This document shows, one piece after another, positions 9,301 to 18,076 of a stretch of 64,000 nucleotides of DNA (its first letter is position 1; each line of letters begins with the position of its first letter). Position numbers and translations under genes: made by a program. Source of the DNA: RGIG4576 sp045656705 (lineage in GTDB: Bacteria; Bacteroidota; Bacteroidia; Bacteroidales; Muribaculaceae); the NCBI GenBank assembly GCA_045656705.1, contig JAZORR010000041.1, positions 62,001-126,000 on the forward strand. Reading direction: 5' to 3'. The notes below the pieces were generated by a model. That model worked only from the letters and a program-made list of their open reading frames with translations. It was not told the origin of the DNA and ran no database searches.

Positions 9301-9325
9301 TATAGAATGAAATAAATATGTGTGT

Positions 9326-9357
9326 GAGGAGTGAGAAACGGAGGTTTCTTGCTCCTC
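9326..9357 (+). terminator. Possible terminator hairpin after the protease gene
   Basis: GAGGAGTGAGAAAC (9326-9339) pairs with GTTTCTTGCTCCTC (9344-9357), including two G-U pairs, around a 4-nt loop. The following GTGTTTCT is only weakly U-rich, so termination strength is uncertain. Confidence 0.45.
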
Positions 9358-9510
9358 GTGTTTCTGCCACATCGGCTGTTTTGCAATGAAATGGCAGATT
9401 TTGTGGCTAAAACCACTGCAAAATTGCAGAAAATGGGGAGTTGGCATAAATTTTGCGTAGTTTTGCAGTGTATAACAACAAAAAAGAAACACTAAAAAAG
9501 AAAATAGACT

Positions 9511-10185
9511 ATGGGTATTTATGTAATTTTTATTGTGATAGCCCTTGTGAGCTATCTTGTGCAATCTTCGTTGAAGAGTAAGTTTGAGCGTTATTCAAAG
9601 ATGCCAATTGCCATGACAGGCAAGGAAGTGGCAGAGAAAATGCTTCACGATAATGGAATATATGATGTGAAGGTGGTGAGCACAAGCGGAATGCTTACCG
9701 ACCACTACAATCCGAGCGATAAGACAGTGAACCTGAGCGAAGGAGTGTATGCAAGCAATAGTGTGGCAGCTGCAGCAGTGGCAGCTCACGAATGTGGACA
9801 CGCAGTGCAACACGCCACCCAATATGGCGCACTTAAGATGCGTTCGGCTCTTGTGCCTGTGGTGAGTTTCGCATCGCCATGGATATCATGGTTGCTACTC
9901 GGAGGTATTCTCACAGTGAATGTGTTCCCTGCATTGCTCGGCATAGGTATTTTGCTTTTTGCGATGACCACAATATTTAGTTTTGTGACTTTGCCAGTGG
10001 AAATTAATGCGAGTCAGAGAGCACTTGCTTGGCTTGAACGCACAGGTATTGCAGTGGGACGCGACCAAGAGGCTGCAAAAGATGCGTTGAAGTCGGCTGC
10101 CTACACTTATGTGGTGGCTGCGTTGAGTTCGCTCGCTACGCTTATGTATTATGTGATGATTTTCTTAGGACGCAGCAGAGATTAA
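9511..10185 (+). CDS. Membrane-bound neutral zinc metallopeptidase (YugP/PF04298 type)
   Basis: The 224-residue protein begins with a membrane helix (GIYVIFIVIALVSYLVQ). The zinc motif HECGH sits at residues 93-97 inside VAAHECGHAVQHATQYG, and two or three further hydrophobic segments lie between about 110 and 220. This matches the neutral zinc metallopeptidase family PF04298 in length and layout; the physiological substrate is unknown. A TAGTTTTG box at 9458-9465 is a likely -7 element. The gene ends at a clear terminator, so it appears monocistronic. Confidence 0.88.
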   Translation: MGIYVIFIVIALVSYLVQSSLKSKFERYSKMPIAMTGKEVAEKMLHDNGIYDVKVVSTSGMLTDHYNPSDKTVNLSEGVYASNSVAAAAVAAHECGHAVQHATQYGALKMRSALVPVVSFASPWISWLLLGGILTVNVFPALLGIGILLFAMTTIFSFVTLPVEINASQRALAWLERTGIAVGRDQEAAKDALKSAAYTYVVAALSSLATLMYYVMIFLGRSRD

Positions 10186-10203
10186 GTTGAGGAATAAATA
10201 TTT

Positions 10204-10250
10204 GGGAATTTCTATAGGGAACAGAGCTTTTTATAGAAGTTCCCAAAAAA
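10204..10250 (+). terminator. Terminator of the metallopeptidase gene
   Basis: GGGAA-T-TTCTATA (10204-10216) pairs with TATAGAA-G-TTCCC (10232-10244). On the plus strand it is followed by an A-run rather than T, but the long stem between two genes suggests transcription termination or mRNA end protection. Confidence 0.5.
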
Positions 10251-10255
10251 ATGAC

Positions 10256-10263
10256 TAACTTTG
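10256..10263 (+). promoter_or_regulatory. -7 box of hisS
   Basis: TAACTTTG fits TAnnTTTG exactly and lies 27 bp before the hisS ATG, right after the hairpin that ends the previous gene. No clear -33 box. Confidence 0.5.
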
Positions 10264-10290
10264 CAACTCAAATAGATAAATTAAAGAATT

Positions 10291-11652
10291 ATGGCACAAA
10301 AACCATCAATACCAAAGGGTACAAGAGACTTTTCGCCTGAAGAAATGGCGAAACGCAATTATATATTCAACACTATCAAGGATGTGTTCCTTCTATATGG
10401 CTTCCAGCAGATAGAAACTCCTGCAATGGAGAACCTGTCTACATTGATGGGCAAATATGGCGAAGAAGGTGACAAACTTTTGTTCAAAATTTTGAATAGT
10501 GGCGATTTCTTGCGTGATGCGAGCGATGAGATGCTTGCTGCGAGAGATTGTGTGCATCTAACATCGAAACTTTGCGAGAAGGGACTTCGTTATGACTTGA
10601 CAGTGCCATTTGCTCGCTATGTGGTGCAACATCGCAACGAGCTTCAATTCCCATTTAAGCGCTATCAAATCCAACCAGTGTGGCGTGCCGATCGTCCACA
10701 AAAGGGCCGTTATCGCGAGTTTTATCAATGCGATGCCGATGTGGTGGGTAGCGATTCACTTGTGAACGAGGTGGAACTTATTTCGCTTATTGATGAGGTG
10801 TTTGCTCGCTTTGGTATCAATATTGCTATTAAGTTGAACAATCGCAAGGTGCTAAGTGGTATTGCCGAAGTGATAGGTGCACCAGAAAAGATTGTAGACA
10901 TCACTGTGGCTATCGATAAAATCGACAAGATAGGTATCGACAAGGTGAATGCCGAATTGAGTGAAAAGGGCTTGAGCGAAGAGGCGATTGCTACTTTGCG
11001 TCCGTTGCTCGAACTAAGTGGCACAAACGACGAAAAACTTGCTACTCTCGAAGGTCTGTTGACTGAAAGCGAAGTGGGCAAGAAGGGTATCGAAGAATTG
11101 CGTTATGTGATAGCGAATGCTATGGAAATGGGATTGCGTGGCACACTCGACCTTGATGTGTCGCTTGCTCGTGGTCTAAACTACTATACAGGTTCTATCC
11201 TCGAGGTGAAGGCTCTTGATGTGGAAATGGGTAGTATCACAGGCGGTGGACGATATGACAACCTTACAGGCGTGTTTGGTATGGACGGTGTGAGTGGTGT
11301 GGGTATCAGTTTCGGTGCCGATCGCATTTTCGACGTGCTAAATATGCTCAACCTTTATCCAGCTGATACTTGTGCTTCTACTAAGGTGATTTTTATGAAC
11401 TTTGGAGATGCTGAAGCAAAACAATCGCTCAAATATGTGATGCAATTGCGTAAGGCTGGTATTTCTGCTGAACTTTATCCAGAAGCATCAAAGATGAAGA
11501 AGCAAATGACTTATGCCAATAGCAAAAATGTGCCATTCGTGGCTATGGTGGGCGAAACTGAGCTCAACGAGGGCAAACTTACGCTCAAGAATATGGCTAC
11601 AGGCGAACAAGAAATGCTCGACATTGCTTCGGTGGTAGAAAAATTGAAATAA
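10291..11652 (+). CDS. hisS: Histidine--tRNA ligase
   Basis: The 453-residue class II synthetase charges tRNA-His with histidine. Motif 1 lies in the N-terminus (KGTRDFSPEEMAKRNYIF). Motif 2 is VWRADRPQKGRYREFYQCD near residue 130. The histidine-specific LARGLNYYTGSILEV is near residue 295 and motif 3 is GVGISFGADRIFDV near residue 345. The C-terminal anticodon-binding domain (about 365-453) contains AELYPEASKMKKQMTYANS. Length is normal for the longer HisS form. It stands alone between its promoter and a terminator. Confidence 0.97.
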   Translation: MAQKPSIPKGTRDFSPEEMAKRNYIFNTIKDVFLLYGFQQIETPAMENLSTLMGKYGEEGDKLLFKILNSGDFLRDASDEMLAARDCVHLTSKLCEKGLRYDLTVPFARYVVQHRNELQFPFKRYQIQPVWRADRPQKGRYREFYQCDADVVGSDSLVNEVELISLIDEVFARFGINIAIKLNNRKVLSGIAEVIGAPEKIVDITVAIDKIDKIGIDKVNAELSEKGLSEEAIATLRPLLELSGTNDEKLATLEGLLTESEVGKKGIEELRYVIANAMEMGLRGTLDLDVSLARGLNYYTGSILEVKALDVEMGSITGGGRYDNLTGVFGMDGVSGVGISFGADRIFDVLNMLNLYPADTCASTKVIFMNFGDAEAKQSLKYVMQLRKAGISAELYPEASKMKKQMTYANSKNVPFVAMVGETELNEGKLTLKNMATGEQEMLDIASVVEKLK

Positions 11653-11671
11653 TCAGATAAAATGATATGTG

Positions 11672-11702
11672 AAGTTCCTATCTTCGGGTGGGAACTTTTT
11701 TT
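11672..11702 (+). terminator. hisS terminator
   Basis: AAGTTCC (11672-11678) pairs with GGAACTT (11691-11697) and continues into a T-run to 11702. The hairpin covers the GTG at 11688, which argues against that codon as the start of the next gene. Confidence 0.8.
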
Positions 11703-11732
11703 GTAAAGGCTAATCTTACAGATTTCCGTGCT

Positions 11733-12629
11733 ATGAAGAAATTTTTAAAAACTTGGATGTTGCCGATATCGATGGTGGGCGGGGTGCTATTTCATAATTA
11801 TATGGAAAGCATCGCTTGGATGTCGCCATTCCTGATATTCTGTATGCTCACTGTCACTTTCACGCGTATCAAACTGCGTGAGATGCGAATCAGTCGTTTT
11901 CATTTGGCACTGCTTGCATTGCAAATGGTGGCTTGCTGGGCAGTGTATTATGCGTTGTATCCGATCAATCCTGTGGTGGCAGAGGGAGCGTTCTTGTGTG
12001 TGTATATGCCTACTGCTACGGCTGCACCTGTGGTCACCGGTATGCTTGGCGGAAGTGTGTCGATGATGGCCACATTATCGGTGCTTAGCAATCTTTCGCT
12101 TGCCGTGACTGCTCCTATGTTTCTATCGGCCATTTCGGTGGGACACGACATAGGGTTTGCCGACTCGTTTATGCGTATTGGCACGCAGGTGGTTCCTATG
12201 ATTGTGGTGCCACTCATATTGGCATTGGCTATGCGAAAGTTTGTGCCTCGATTGCATAAGGCGATAGCTGCTCATCAAGGGGCATCGTTCTGGATGTGGG
12301 CTGTGGCACTCTTTGTGGTGATAGGCAATGCCGTGACATTTGTGATGAAGCAACCACTCGACCAATTGTGGGTGATGGTGTCGCTGGCAATGGTGTCGCT
12401 TGTGGTGTGTGTGTTGCAGTTTGCCGTGGGCCGTCGCATAGGTGTATACTTCGGCGATAAGGTGGCAGGCGCACAAGGTATGGGGCAGAAAAACACAATT
12501 CTCGCCCTTTGGTTGTCGCTCACCTATCTCAATCCTATCATTTCCATAGCACCAGCTGCCTACATCGCATGGCAAAACATTATCAATAGTGCGCAGCTCT
12601 ATCGCAAGGCTAAGCGTGGCGAACTATGA
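11733..12629 (+). CDS. Bile acid:sodium symporter-family (SBF-like) transporter
   Basis: A membrane protein of 298 residues with 8-9 hydrophobic helices. Stretches such as FLCVYMPTATAAPVVTGML near residue 95 fit the BASS/SBF fold, in which crossed discontinuous helices bind sodium and an organic anion. The true substrate is not evident and may not be a bile acid. I chose the ATG at 11733 (MKKFLKTWMLPIS) because the longer frame's GTG at 11688 is inside the hisS terminator. It ends 80 bp before the Crp/Fnr gene, which has its own promoter box. Confidence 0.72.
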   Translation: MKKFLKTWMLPISMVGGVLFHNYMESIAWMSPFLIFCMLTVTFTRIKLREMRISRFHLALLALQMVACWAVYYALYPINPVVAEGAFLCVYMPTATAAPVVTGMLGGSVSMMATLSVLSNLSLAVTAPMFLSAISVGHDIGFADSFMRIGTQVVPMIVVPLILALAMRKFVPRLHKAIAAHQGASFWMWAVALFVVIGNAVTFVMKQPLDQLWVMVSLAMVSLVVCVLQFAVGRRIGVYFGDKVAGAQGMGQKNTILALWLSLTYLNPIISIAPAAYIAWQNIINSAQLYRKAKRGEL

Positions 12630-12669
12630 TAAAAAGTATTAAATAGACAAAAGTGTGTGGTGAATGTAT

Positions 12670-12677
12670 TATCTTTG
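12670..12677 (+). promoter_or_regulatory. -7 box of the Crp/Fnr-type regulator gene
   Basis: TATCTTTG matches TAnnTTTG and is 33 bp before the ATG at 12710. No clear -33 TTTG. Confidence 0.45.
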
Positions 12678-12709
12678 TGAAAAGTTAAGAATAGATGATA
12701 GGTTAGACT

Positions 12710-13393
12710 ATGGAGAGTATGTTTGAGAAATTGATGGAGTTGCCCTTGCTGCAAGGGGTGAGCCGCGACAAATTGTCGGAACTCATAGAGAAGACTCCGT
12801 TTCATTTCGTGAAATATAATGCAGGCGAAAAGGTGGTGACTGCCAATGAGCAATGCACTCACATTCGTTTTATCATTTCGGGTGATGTGAGAATAGACTT
12901 GCCGAGCTCTAATCGTAGGGTGGTGGTGTCGGAAACATTGTCGGGACCGAATGTGATAGGGCCAGATTATTTGTTTGGTCGCAACACATTCTATCCGTTC
13001 AATGCCACTGCTATAGGCGATTGTGGTATTTTGCAGATAGTGAAGGCCGATTTTATCAATATTTTGATGAGCGATAAGGTATTCTTGTTCAATATGCTCA
13101 ATGTGCTTTCTCGCAATTCGCAAAAGAGTACTTTCGGCATCATGGCACTATCGTCGGGTACTATTGCCGAACGATTGGCGTTTATCATCACTTCGCTCAC
13201 TCAAAAGGGTAGTAAGGACATCACTCTCACCTATCGCCAAAAAGATTTGTGCAGCATTCTTGGTGTGCAACGCTCGTCGCTGATAAACTCGCTTGAGCAA
13301 CTTAAGCGTGAAGGCGTGATAGATTACGATATGAGCGAGATAAAGGTGCGTAGTCGCGACATATTACTCGACATACTACATTCTGATGACTAA
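12710..13393 (+). CDS. Crp/Fnr-family transcriptional regulator
   Basis: The 227-residue protein has an N-terminal cyclic-nucleotide-binding-type beta barrel (about 15-125, with YNAGEKVVTANEQCTHIRFIISGDV), a long dimer helix, and a C-terminal winged helix (about 170-225) whose recognition part reads DLCSILGVQRSSLINSLEQL. Fnr-type iron-sulfur cysteines at the N-terminus are absent, so it is not an Fnr oxygen sensor; the ligand is unknown. The TSCPD protein gene starts 20 bp downstream and may be its partner or target. Confidence 0.88.
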   Translation: MESMFEKLMELPLLQGVSRDKLSELIEKTPFHFVKYNAGEKVVTANEQCTHIRFIISGDVRIDLPSSNRRVVVSETLSGPNVIGPDYLFGRNTFYPFNATAIGDCGILQIVKADFINILMSDKVFLFNMLNVLSRNSQKSTFGIMALSSGTIAERLAFIITSLTQKGSKDITLTYRQKDLCSILGVQRSSLINSLEQLKREGVIDYDMSEIKVRSRDILLDILHSDD

Positions 13394-13413
13394 ACCCTAA
13401 AAAACGAACGATT

Positions 13414-13665
13414 ATGAAAAAGTATACATATAAAACACAAGGCACTTGCTCGGCACAAATCAATATTGCCGTGGAAGGAAACAAGGTGGAAGAAGTGGAA
13501 TTTTTCGGTGGTTGCAATGGCAATCTACAAGGCATTGCACAACTTGTGAAAGGTATGGACATCGATGAGGTGATTTCTCGCCTTGAAGGCATTCGCTGCG
13601 GATTCAAAGCCACATCTTGCCCCGACCAACTCGCCCAAGCCTTGAAACTTATCAATAAAGAGTGA
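13414..13665 (+). CDS. TSCPD domain protein (TIGR03905 family)
   Basis: An 83-residue protein that nearly consists of one TSCPD domain. The cysteines sit in FFGGCNGNLQGIAQ, EGIRCGFKATSCPDQLAQAL and near the N-terminus (GTCSAQI). The motif TSCPD gives the family its name; the domain also occurs at the end of some ribonucleotide reductases, where it probably binds metal. The function of the stand-alone form is not known. It follows the Crp/Fnr-type gene by 20 bp. Confidence 0.88.
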   Translation: MKKYTYKTQGTCSAQINIAVEGNKVEEVEFFGGCNGNLQGIAQLVKGMDIDEVISRLEGIRCGFKATSCPDQLAQALKLINKE

Positions 13666-13701
13666 TTGAACTTCTCAATCCTAACACATCATTGATTGAA
13701 A

Positions 13702-14214
13702 TTATCTGAATTCTTTAAGCAGGATTTGGAGTTTTTGGCGTGCGAAATAGATGCGACTTTTCACAGTGCCGAGAGGCAAGTGCATAGAGTCGGCTATTTC
13801 GTTGTACTTATACCCAGCAATGTGCATAGTGAATGGGATACGATATTCGTCGGCAAAACTGTTGATAGCCTTCGCTATTTCCTTCACATTAAATGCACCA
13901 TCGGGAGTGGAGAACCCCGATTCCTGAGGCAGATTGAGATGGTAAAGGTCTTCGGTTTGGTCCACCATAGTTTGGTTGCGAACAAGTCGGCGATAGTTGT
14001 TGATAAAGATATTACGCATAATCGTGAACACCCATCCCTTGAAATTAGTGTCTTCGGCGAATTTATCCTGATTGTCGAGCACCTTCAGAGTGGTATCTTG
14101 AAGAAGGTCGCGAGCATCTTCGCGATTGGAGGTAAGCAGAAACGCAAAGTTGAGCATATTATCCTGCAGGTCTATGAGCTGTTTGCGTAGCACTGCAGCA
14201 GCAAGTGTAGCCAT
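13702..14214 (-). CDS. ECF-type RNA polymerase sigma factor
   Basis: The 170-residue product has sigma region 2 (about 15-85: NFAFLLTSNREDARDLLQDT, then FKGWVFTIMRNIFINNYRR) and region 4 (about 110-165: YKYNEIADSMHLPLGTVKSR), the standard two-domain ECF layout. I prefer the ATG at 14214 (MATLAAAVLRK); an upstream in-frame ATG at 14256 would add 14 residues (MASVLYSQYYKHTY) of unconvincing sequence. No anti-sigma factor is adjacent. The tracrRNA gene lies upstream on the same strand, about 65 bp away, so read-through is possible. Confidence 0.9.
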   Translation of the reverse strand: MATLAAAVLRKQLIDLQDNMLNFAFLLTSNREDARDLLQDTTLKVLDNQDKFAEDTNFKGWVFTIMRNIFINNYRRLVRNQTMVDQTEDLYHLNLPQESGFSTPDGAFNVKEIAKAINSFADEYRIPFTMHIAGYKYNEIADSMHLPLGTVKSRIYFARQKLQILLKEFR

Positions 14215-14280
14215 ATATGTGTGTTTATAGTATTGTGAATATAAAACACTTGCCACAAGAGAAAAGTTTGTTCAAATATA

Positions 14281-14366
14281 TATAAAAAATAAGCACCCAC
14301 CTAAGCGAGTGCATAGTTTCTTTTGAAACTTCGGCATATAGCCTTATTGTGATAAGATGTAAATAT
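14281..14366 (-). ncRNA. tracrRNA of the type II CRISPR-Cas system
   Basis: Read on the minus strand, the RNA begins with an anti-repeat complementary to the CRISPR repeat: 11 consecutive matches (14356-14366), a 2x2 internal mismatch (14354-14355), then 7 more pairs (14347-14353, one of them G-U). Next come AATAAGG and a nexus hairpin, GGC-TATAT-GCC (14333-14343). A 6-bp hairpin follows, AGTTTC/GAAACT (14315-14330), then an 8-bp hairpin (14293-14312) running into TTATTTTTTATA. This anti-repeat, nexus, hairpin and terminator order is the standard tracrRNA plan. The polarity shows that the array's plus strand is the crRNA strand. Confidence 0.9.
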
Positions 14367-14370
14367 GTAG

Positions 14371-14401
14371 CAAAGATATTGATTAAAATTTTAATAACAA
14401 A
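14371..14401 (-). promoter_or_regulatory. tracrRNA promoter
   Basis: Minus strand: TTTG (14398-14401), a 19 bp spacer, TATCTTTG (14371-14378). This is a full match to the Bacteroidota consensus. It places the RNA start at or very near the beginning of the anti-repeat. Confidence 0.75.
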
Positions 14402-14412
14402 AAAATATTTGC

Positions 14413-14420
14413 TATTTTTG
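14413..14420 (+). promoter_or_regulatory. -7 box of cas9
   Basis: TATTTTTG matches TAnnTTTG, 25 bp before the cas9 ATG. It is divergent from, and close to, the tracrRNA promoter. No clear -33 TTTG at 19-21 bp, so this side is probably weaker. Confidence 0.5.
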
Positions 14421-14445
14421 GGAAAAATATAGTAAATATCTTTTT

Positions 14446-17400
14446 ATGGAAAACAACGAAAAAGTTTTAGGATTAGATTTAGGAACTAATTCTATAGGAT
14501 GGGCTATTATCGAACGAACACAATCAGGTGAATGTAATCTTCTAAATAGAGGAACAAATACCTTTGAAAAAGGAGTAACTATTACCAAAAGTGGAGAAGT
14601 GCCATCGGTGAAAGAGCGTACCGATGCACGAGGAGCACGTACACAAGGCTGTCATAAGCGTAGTCGCAAAATATCGGTGCTAAAAGTGCTTATTAAGTAT
14701 GCACTATGTCCGGAACTATCAGAAGCAGACTTGAAGCAGTGGAAATTGAAAAAGATATATCCGCTGAATCCTGATTTTCTTGCTTGGCAACGCACCGACG
14801 ATAAAATAGATAAAAATCCGTATAACGATAGATATCAATGCTTGACAAGAACTCTCGACCTATCGCGTGAGAGCGAACGCTTTATGCTTGGCAGAGCATT
14901 ATATCACATTGCTCAACGAAGAGGCTTCCTGAGCAATAGAAAAACTCGTACCGAATCGAGTGATGGAGCAGTGAGCCAAGGTATAAACTCACTCTCTCAA
15001 GAAATCAAAGACGCACAATGCGAATACTTAGGCGAATATTATTACCAATTATATCAAGATGGTAAGAAAATACGCCATAGATATAGCGATAGAATATTGC
15101 ACTATGAAAAAGAATTTTATGCTATATGCGATAAGCAAAAACTTGAAGCAGATGTTACGAAAGAACTTTACGATGCTATATTCTTTCAGTATCCATTGAA
15201 ATCACAAAGAGGAAGTGTGGCACATTGCACCTTCGAGCCATCGAAAAAGTGTTGTCCTATTTCGCATCCACTCTTTGAAGAATTTAGAATGCTTTGTTTT
15301 ATCAATAATATAAAAATAAAGTCAGGCGATTTGGATTATAGATTTTTGAATGATGACGAAAAGCAGAAGATACAACCTCTATTTTTCCGTAAATCCAAAA
15401 AGCATTTCGAATTTGCTGATATTGCTACAGCCATTTTAGGCAAAAAAGCACGCTATGCATCAAAAGACGAGCAGGGTGATTATGATTTTCGTTTCAATTT
15501 CCGAAAGGAAACAAGTGTAACAGGATGCACCACTATCGCATCCTTGAAGACTCTTTTTGGCAATGAGTGGGAGAGTGAACTATCATCGCAATATGTAAAA
15601 GCCGAAGGCAAGTCGCAAGATGATATAGTGAACGATGTGTGGCATGTGCTTTATTCATTTGATAGCGATGAAAAGGCAAAACAATGGGCTATGCAAAATT
15701 TGCAACTCAACGAAAAGGATGCCACTTCATTTGCTAAGATAGATGTGATTCCAGGCTATGCATCGCTGAGTCTTAAAGCCATTCGTAAGATAATAGTGTA
15801 TTTGCGTAAGGGATTGAGATATGACGAAGCTGTGCTTTTGGCTAATGTGAAAAGTGTGTTGCCAAAATATATTCTTGAAGAAAAGCTCAAGGAAATAGAG
15901 CAAGACCTTATAAGAGAAATGTGTGATTTTCGCACTCGCCAATATAATAAGGATTTCACGAAGCGTGATTCCATAAAGAGTTATCTCGAAGATGTGCAAG
16001 GAGTAGACCTATCGAAACTCGACAAAATCTATCACCCATCTATGATAGAAGCGTATGAAGATGCCAAACCCGATAAAGATGGCTTGGTGCTACTTGGCTC
16101 GCCACGCATCTCGTCTATTCGCAACCCTATGGTGATGCGTGCACTATTTCGTTTGCGTCATCTCATCAATACTCTTATCAAGGAAAATAAGATAGACCAA
16201 TACACAAAGGTGAATATAGAATTTTCGCGAGAACTCAACGATGCTAATAAGCGAAAAGCCATACAAGACTATCAAAAAGAACAAGAAAAATTACGAGCAA
16301 AGGCTCGCGAAGATATAATGAAATTTTTCGCTGATGAGTATGGAAAAGAGATAGAGCCAACTGAAAACGATATAGATAAATATATATTATGGGACGAGCA
16401 AAATCATAAGTGCTTGTATACAGGTGTGGAAATAGGAATAGGAGACTTTTTAGGCAGAAATCCTTCATTTGATATAGAGCACACTGTGCCACGCTCGCGT
16501 GGAGGTGATAACTCAATGATGAATAAAACACTTTGCGATGCCCGATTCAATCGTGAGGTGAAACGCACTATGCTTCCATCTCAATTGAGCAATTATGCCG
16601 AAGTGATGGCTTATGTCGACGAGCAAAAATGGGGAGCAAAAATAGCCAAATTCGAGAAGGAGATAAGTGGAGCACGCACTTCACCATCAATGAGCAAAGA
16701 AGCAAAAGATAAAGTGATAGTGAAACGCCACATAGCCAAAATGAAATTAGACTATTGGCGAGGAAAGTTGCAACGATTCACAATGACCGAAGTACCCGAA
16801 GGATTCAGTAATCGTCAAGGAGTGGATACAGGCATTATCACTCGCTATGCACGCTTATACCTGAAATCATATTTCAATAAGAGTGAATCGCAAGTGTTTA
16901 CAGTGAAAGGAGCCACCACAGCTGAGTTCCGTAAATTGTGGGGCTTGCAAGATGAGTATTCCCAAAAAGATCGCTCAAATAATTCGCATCACTGCATAGA
17001 TGCCATAGTGATAGCATGTATAGGGCGACGTGAATATCAAGAATGGGCAGAATACAAAACCTCTGAAGAATATTATAAGTGGAATAATGGAAACAAACCA
17101 ATATTGCGTAAGCCGTGGGCTACTTTCACACAAGATGTGAAAAAGATAGCCGATGAATTGCTGATATATAACTATGTGGCTGATAATATGCCACGCAAAA
17201 CCAAGAAGGTGTGCAAGCATATATCAGCACGACTACAATATGATAAGCAATCTAAATATTATAGTCAGGGAGATAGTGCCAGAGCCACTCTTCACGATGC
17301 TACATTCTATGGTGCTATAAAAGTGGACGATGAAATAAGATATGTGAAAAGAGTTAAATTGACCGATTTGAAAGAATCGGATATAAAGAACATCGTAGAC

Positions 17401-18072
17401 GGAGTAGTAAGAGCGAAGGTAGAGCAGGCTGTGAATGAGCATGGCTTTAAAAATCTATGCAGTGCACCTGTGTGGATGAATGAAGAAAAGGGTGTGGAAA
17501 TAAAGAAAGTGAGAATCTATACCAGCATCACAAATCCGATATCGCTTAAAAAACATCGAGATGTGTCCACTTATGAGCATAAGCAAAATTACTATGTAAC
17601 GAATGATAGTAACTATTGCTTGTGTATCTATGAAGGAAAGGATAAAAAGGGCAAAACTGCTCGCAATGTGGTGGTGGAAAATAATATAGAAGCAGCAAAG
17701 CGATTCCAAAATGAAAATCCACAACTACGACGCATTCCTAAAACTGACGAAAAGGGGTATACTCTTAAATATGTGCTTAAAATAGGTACAAAGGTGCTTT
17801 TCTATGAAAAATCGCCTAAAGAATTGTTATCTTGCACCGAATCAGAATTAAGCCTTCGCCTATATAAGGTGTATGGATTGTGGACTGATTATCGTATACT
17901 ACTCACGAATGTTCACGAAACGATGAATAGAAAACCTATAGGAGGAGCATGGAAGCAAGGCGAAGTATATAGACCTTCGGTAATAGTGTCATCAAATCAA
18001 TTTAATGCATTGATAGAAGGAGTGCATTTTAAGATGTCGGAATCGGGAGAAATCACATTCTTAACCCATTAA
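14446..18072 (+). CDS. cas9: CRISPR-associated endonuclease Cas9 (type II-C-like)
   Basis: The 1208-residue RNA-guided DNA endonuclease keeps every nuclease motif. RuvC-I is LGLDLGTNSIGWAI (D11). The arginine-rich bridge helix is ARGARTQGCHKRSRKI. RuvC-II is VNIEFSREL (E592). The HNH domain has FDIEHTVPRSRGGDN (H679) with the later NKTLCDARFN. RuvC-III is SHHCIDAIVIACI (H849, D852). The rest is the alpha-helical REC lobe (about 80-580) and the C-terminal PAM-interacting region (about 880-1208), which lacks recognisable motifs. Length falls between the short and long type II-C forms. The cas2 ATG follows only 4 bp after the stop. It is expected to act with the tracrRNA just upstream. Confidence 0.97.
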   Translation: MENNEKVLGLDLGTNSIGWAIIERTQSGECNLLNRGTNTFEKGVTITKSGEVPSVKERTDARGARTQGCHKRSRKISVLKVLIKYALCPELSEADLKQWKLKKIYPLNPDFLAWQRTDDKIDKNPYNDRYQCLTRTLDLSRESERFMLGRALYHIAQRRGFLSNRKTRTESSDGAVSQGINSLSQEIKDAQCEYLGEYYYQLYQDGKKIRHRYSDRILHYEKEFYAICDKQKLEADVTKELYDAIFFQYPLKSQRGSVAHCTFEPSKKCCPISHPLFEEFRMLCFINNIKIKSGDLDYRFLNDDEKQKIQPLFFRKSKKHFEFADIATAILGKKARYASKDEQGDYDFRFNFRKETSVTGCTTIASLKTLFGNEWESELSSQYVKAEGKSQDDIVNDVWHVLYSFDSDEKAKQWAMQNLQLNEKDATSFAKIDVIPGYASLSLKAIRKIIVYLRKGLRYDEAVLLANVKSVLPKYILEEKLKEIEQDLIREMCDFRTRQYNKDFTKRDSIKSYLEDVQGVDLSKLDKIYHPSMIEAYEDAKPDKDGLVLLGSPRISSIRNPMVMRALFRLRHLINTLIKENKIDQYTKVNIEFSRELNDANKRKAIQDYQKEQEKLRAKAREDIMKFFADEYGKEIEPTENDIDKYILWDEQNHKCLYTGVEIGIGDFLGRNPSFDIEHTVPRSRGGDNSMMNKTLCDARFNREVKRTMLPSQLSNYAEVMAYVDEQKWGAKIAKFEKEISGARTSPSMSKEAKDKVIVKRHIAKMKLDYWRGKLQRFTMTEVPEGFSNRQGVDTGIITRYARLYLKSYFNKSESQVFTVKGATTAEFRKLWGLQDEYSQKDRSNNSHHCIDAIVIACIGRREYQEWAEYKTSEEYYKWNNGNKPILRKPWATFTQDVKKIADELLIYNYVADNMPRKTKKVCKHISARLQYDKQSKYYSQGDSARATLHDATFYGAIKVDDEIRYVKRVKLTDLKESDIKNIVDGVVRAKVEQAVNEHGFKNLCSAPVWMNEEKGVEIKKVRIYTSITNPISLKKHRDVSTYEHKQNYYVTNDSNYCLCIYEGKDKKGKTARNVVVENNIEAAKRFQNENPQLRRIPKTDEKGYTLKYVLKIGTKVLFYEKSPKELLSCTESELSLRLYKVYGLWTDYRILLTNVHETMNRKPIGGAWKQGEVYRPSVIVSSNQFNALIEGVHFKMSESGEITFLTH

Positions 18073-18076
18073 TAAT

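Noticed and set aside
11688..11732. GTG at 11688 as the start of the SBF-like transporter
   Set aside because: It lies inside the hisS terminator hairpin; the ATG at 11733 gives a normal hydrophobic N-terminus.
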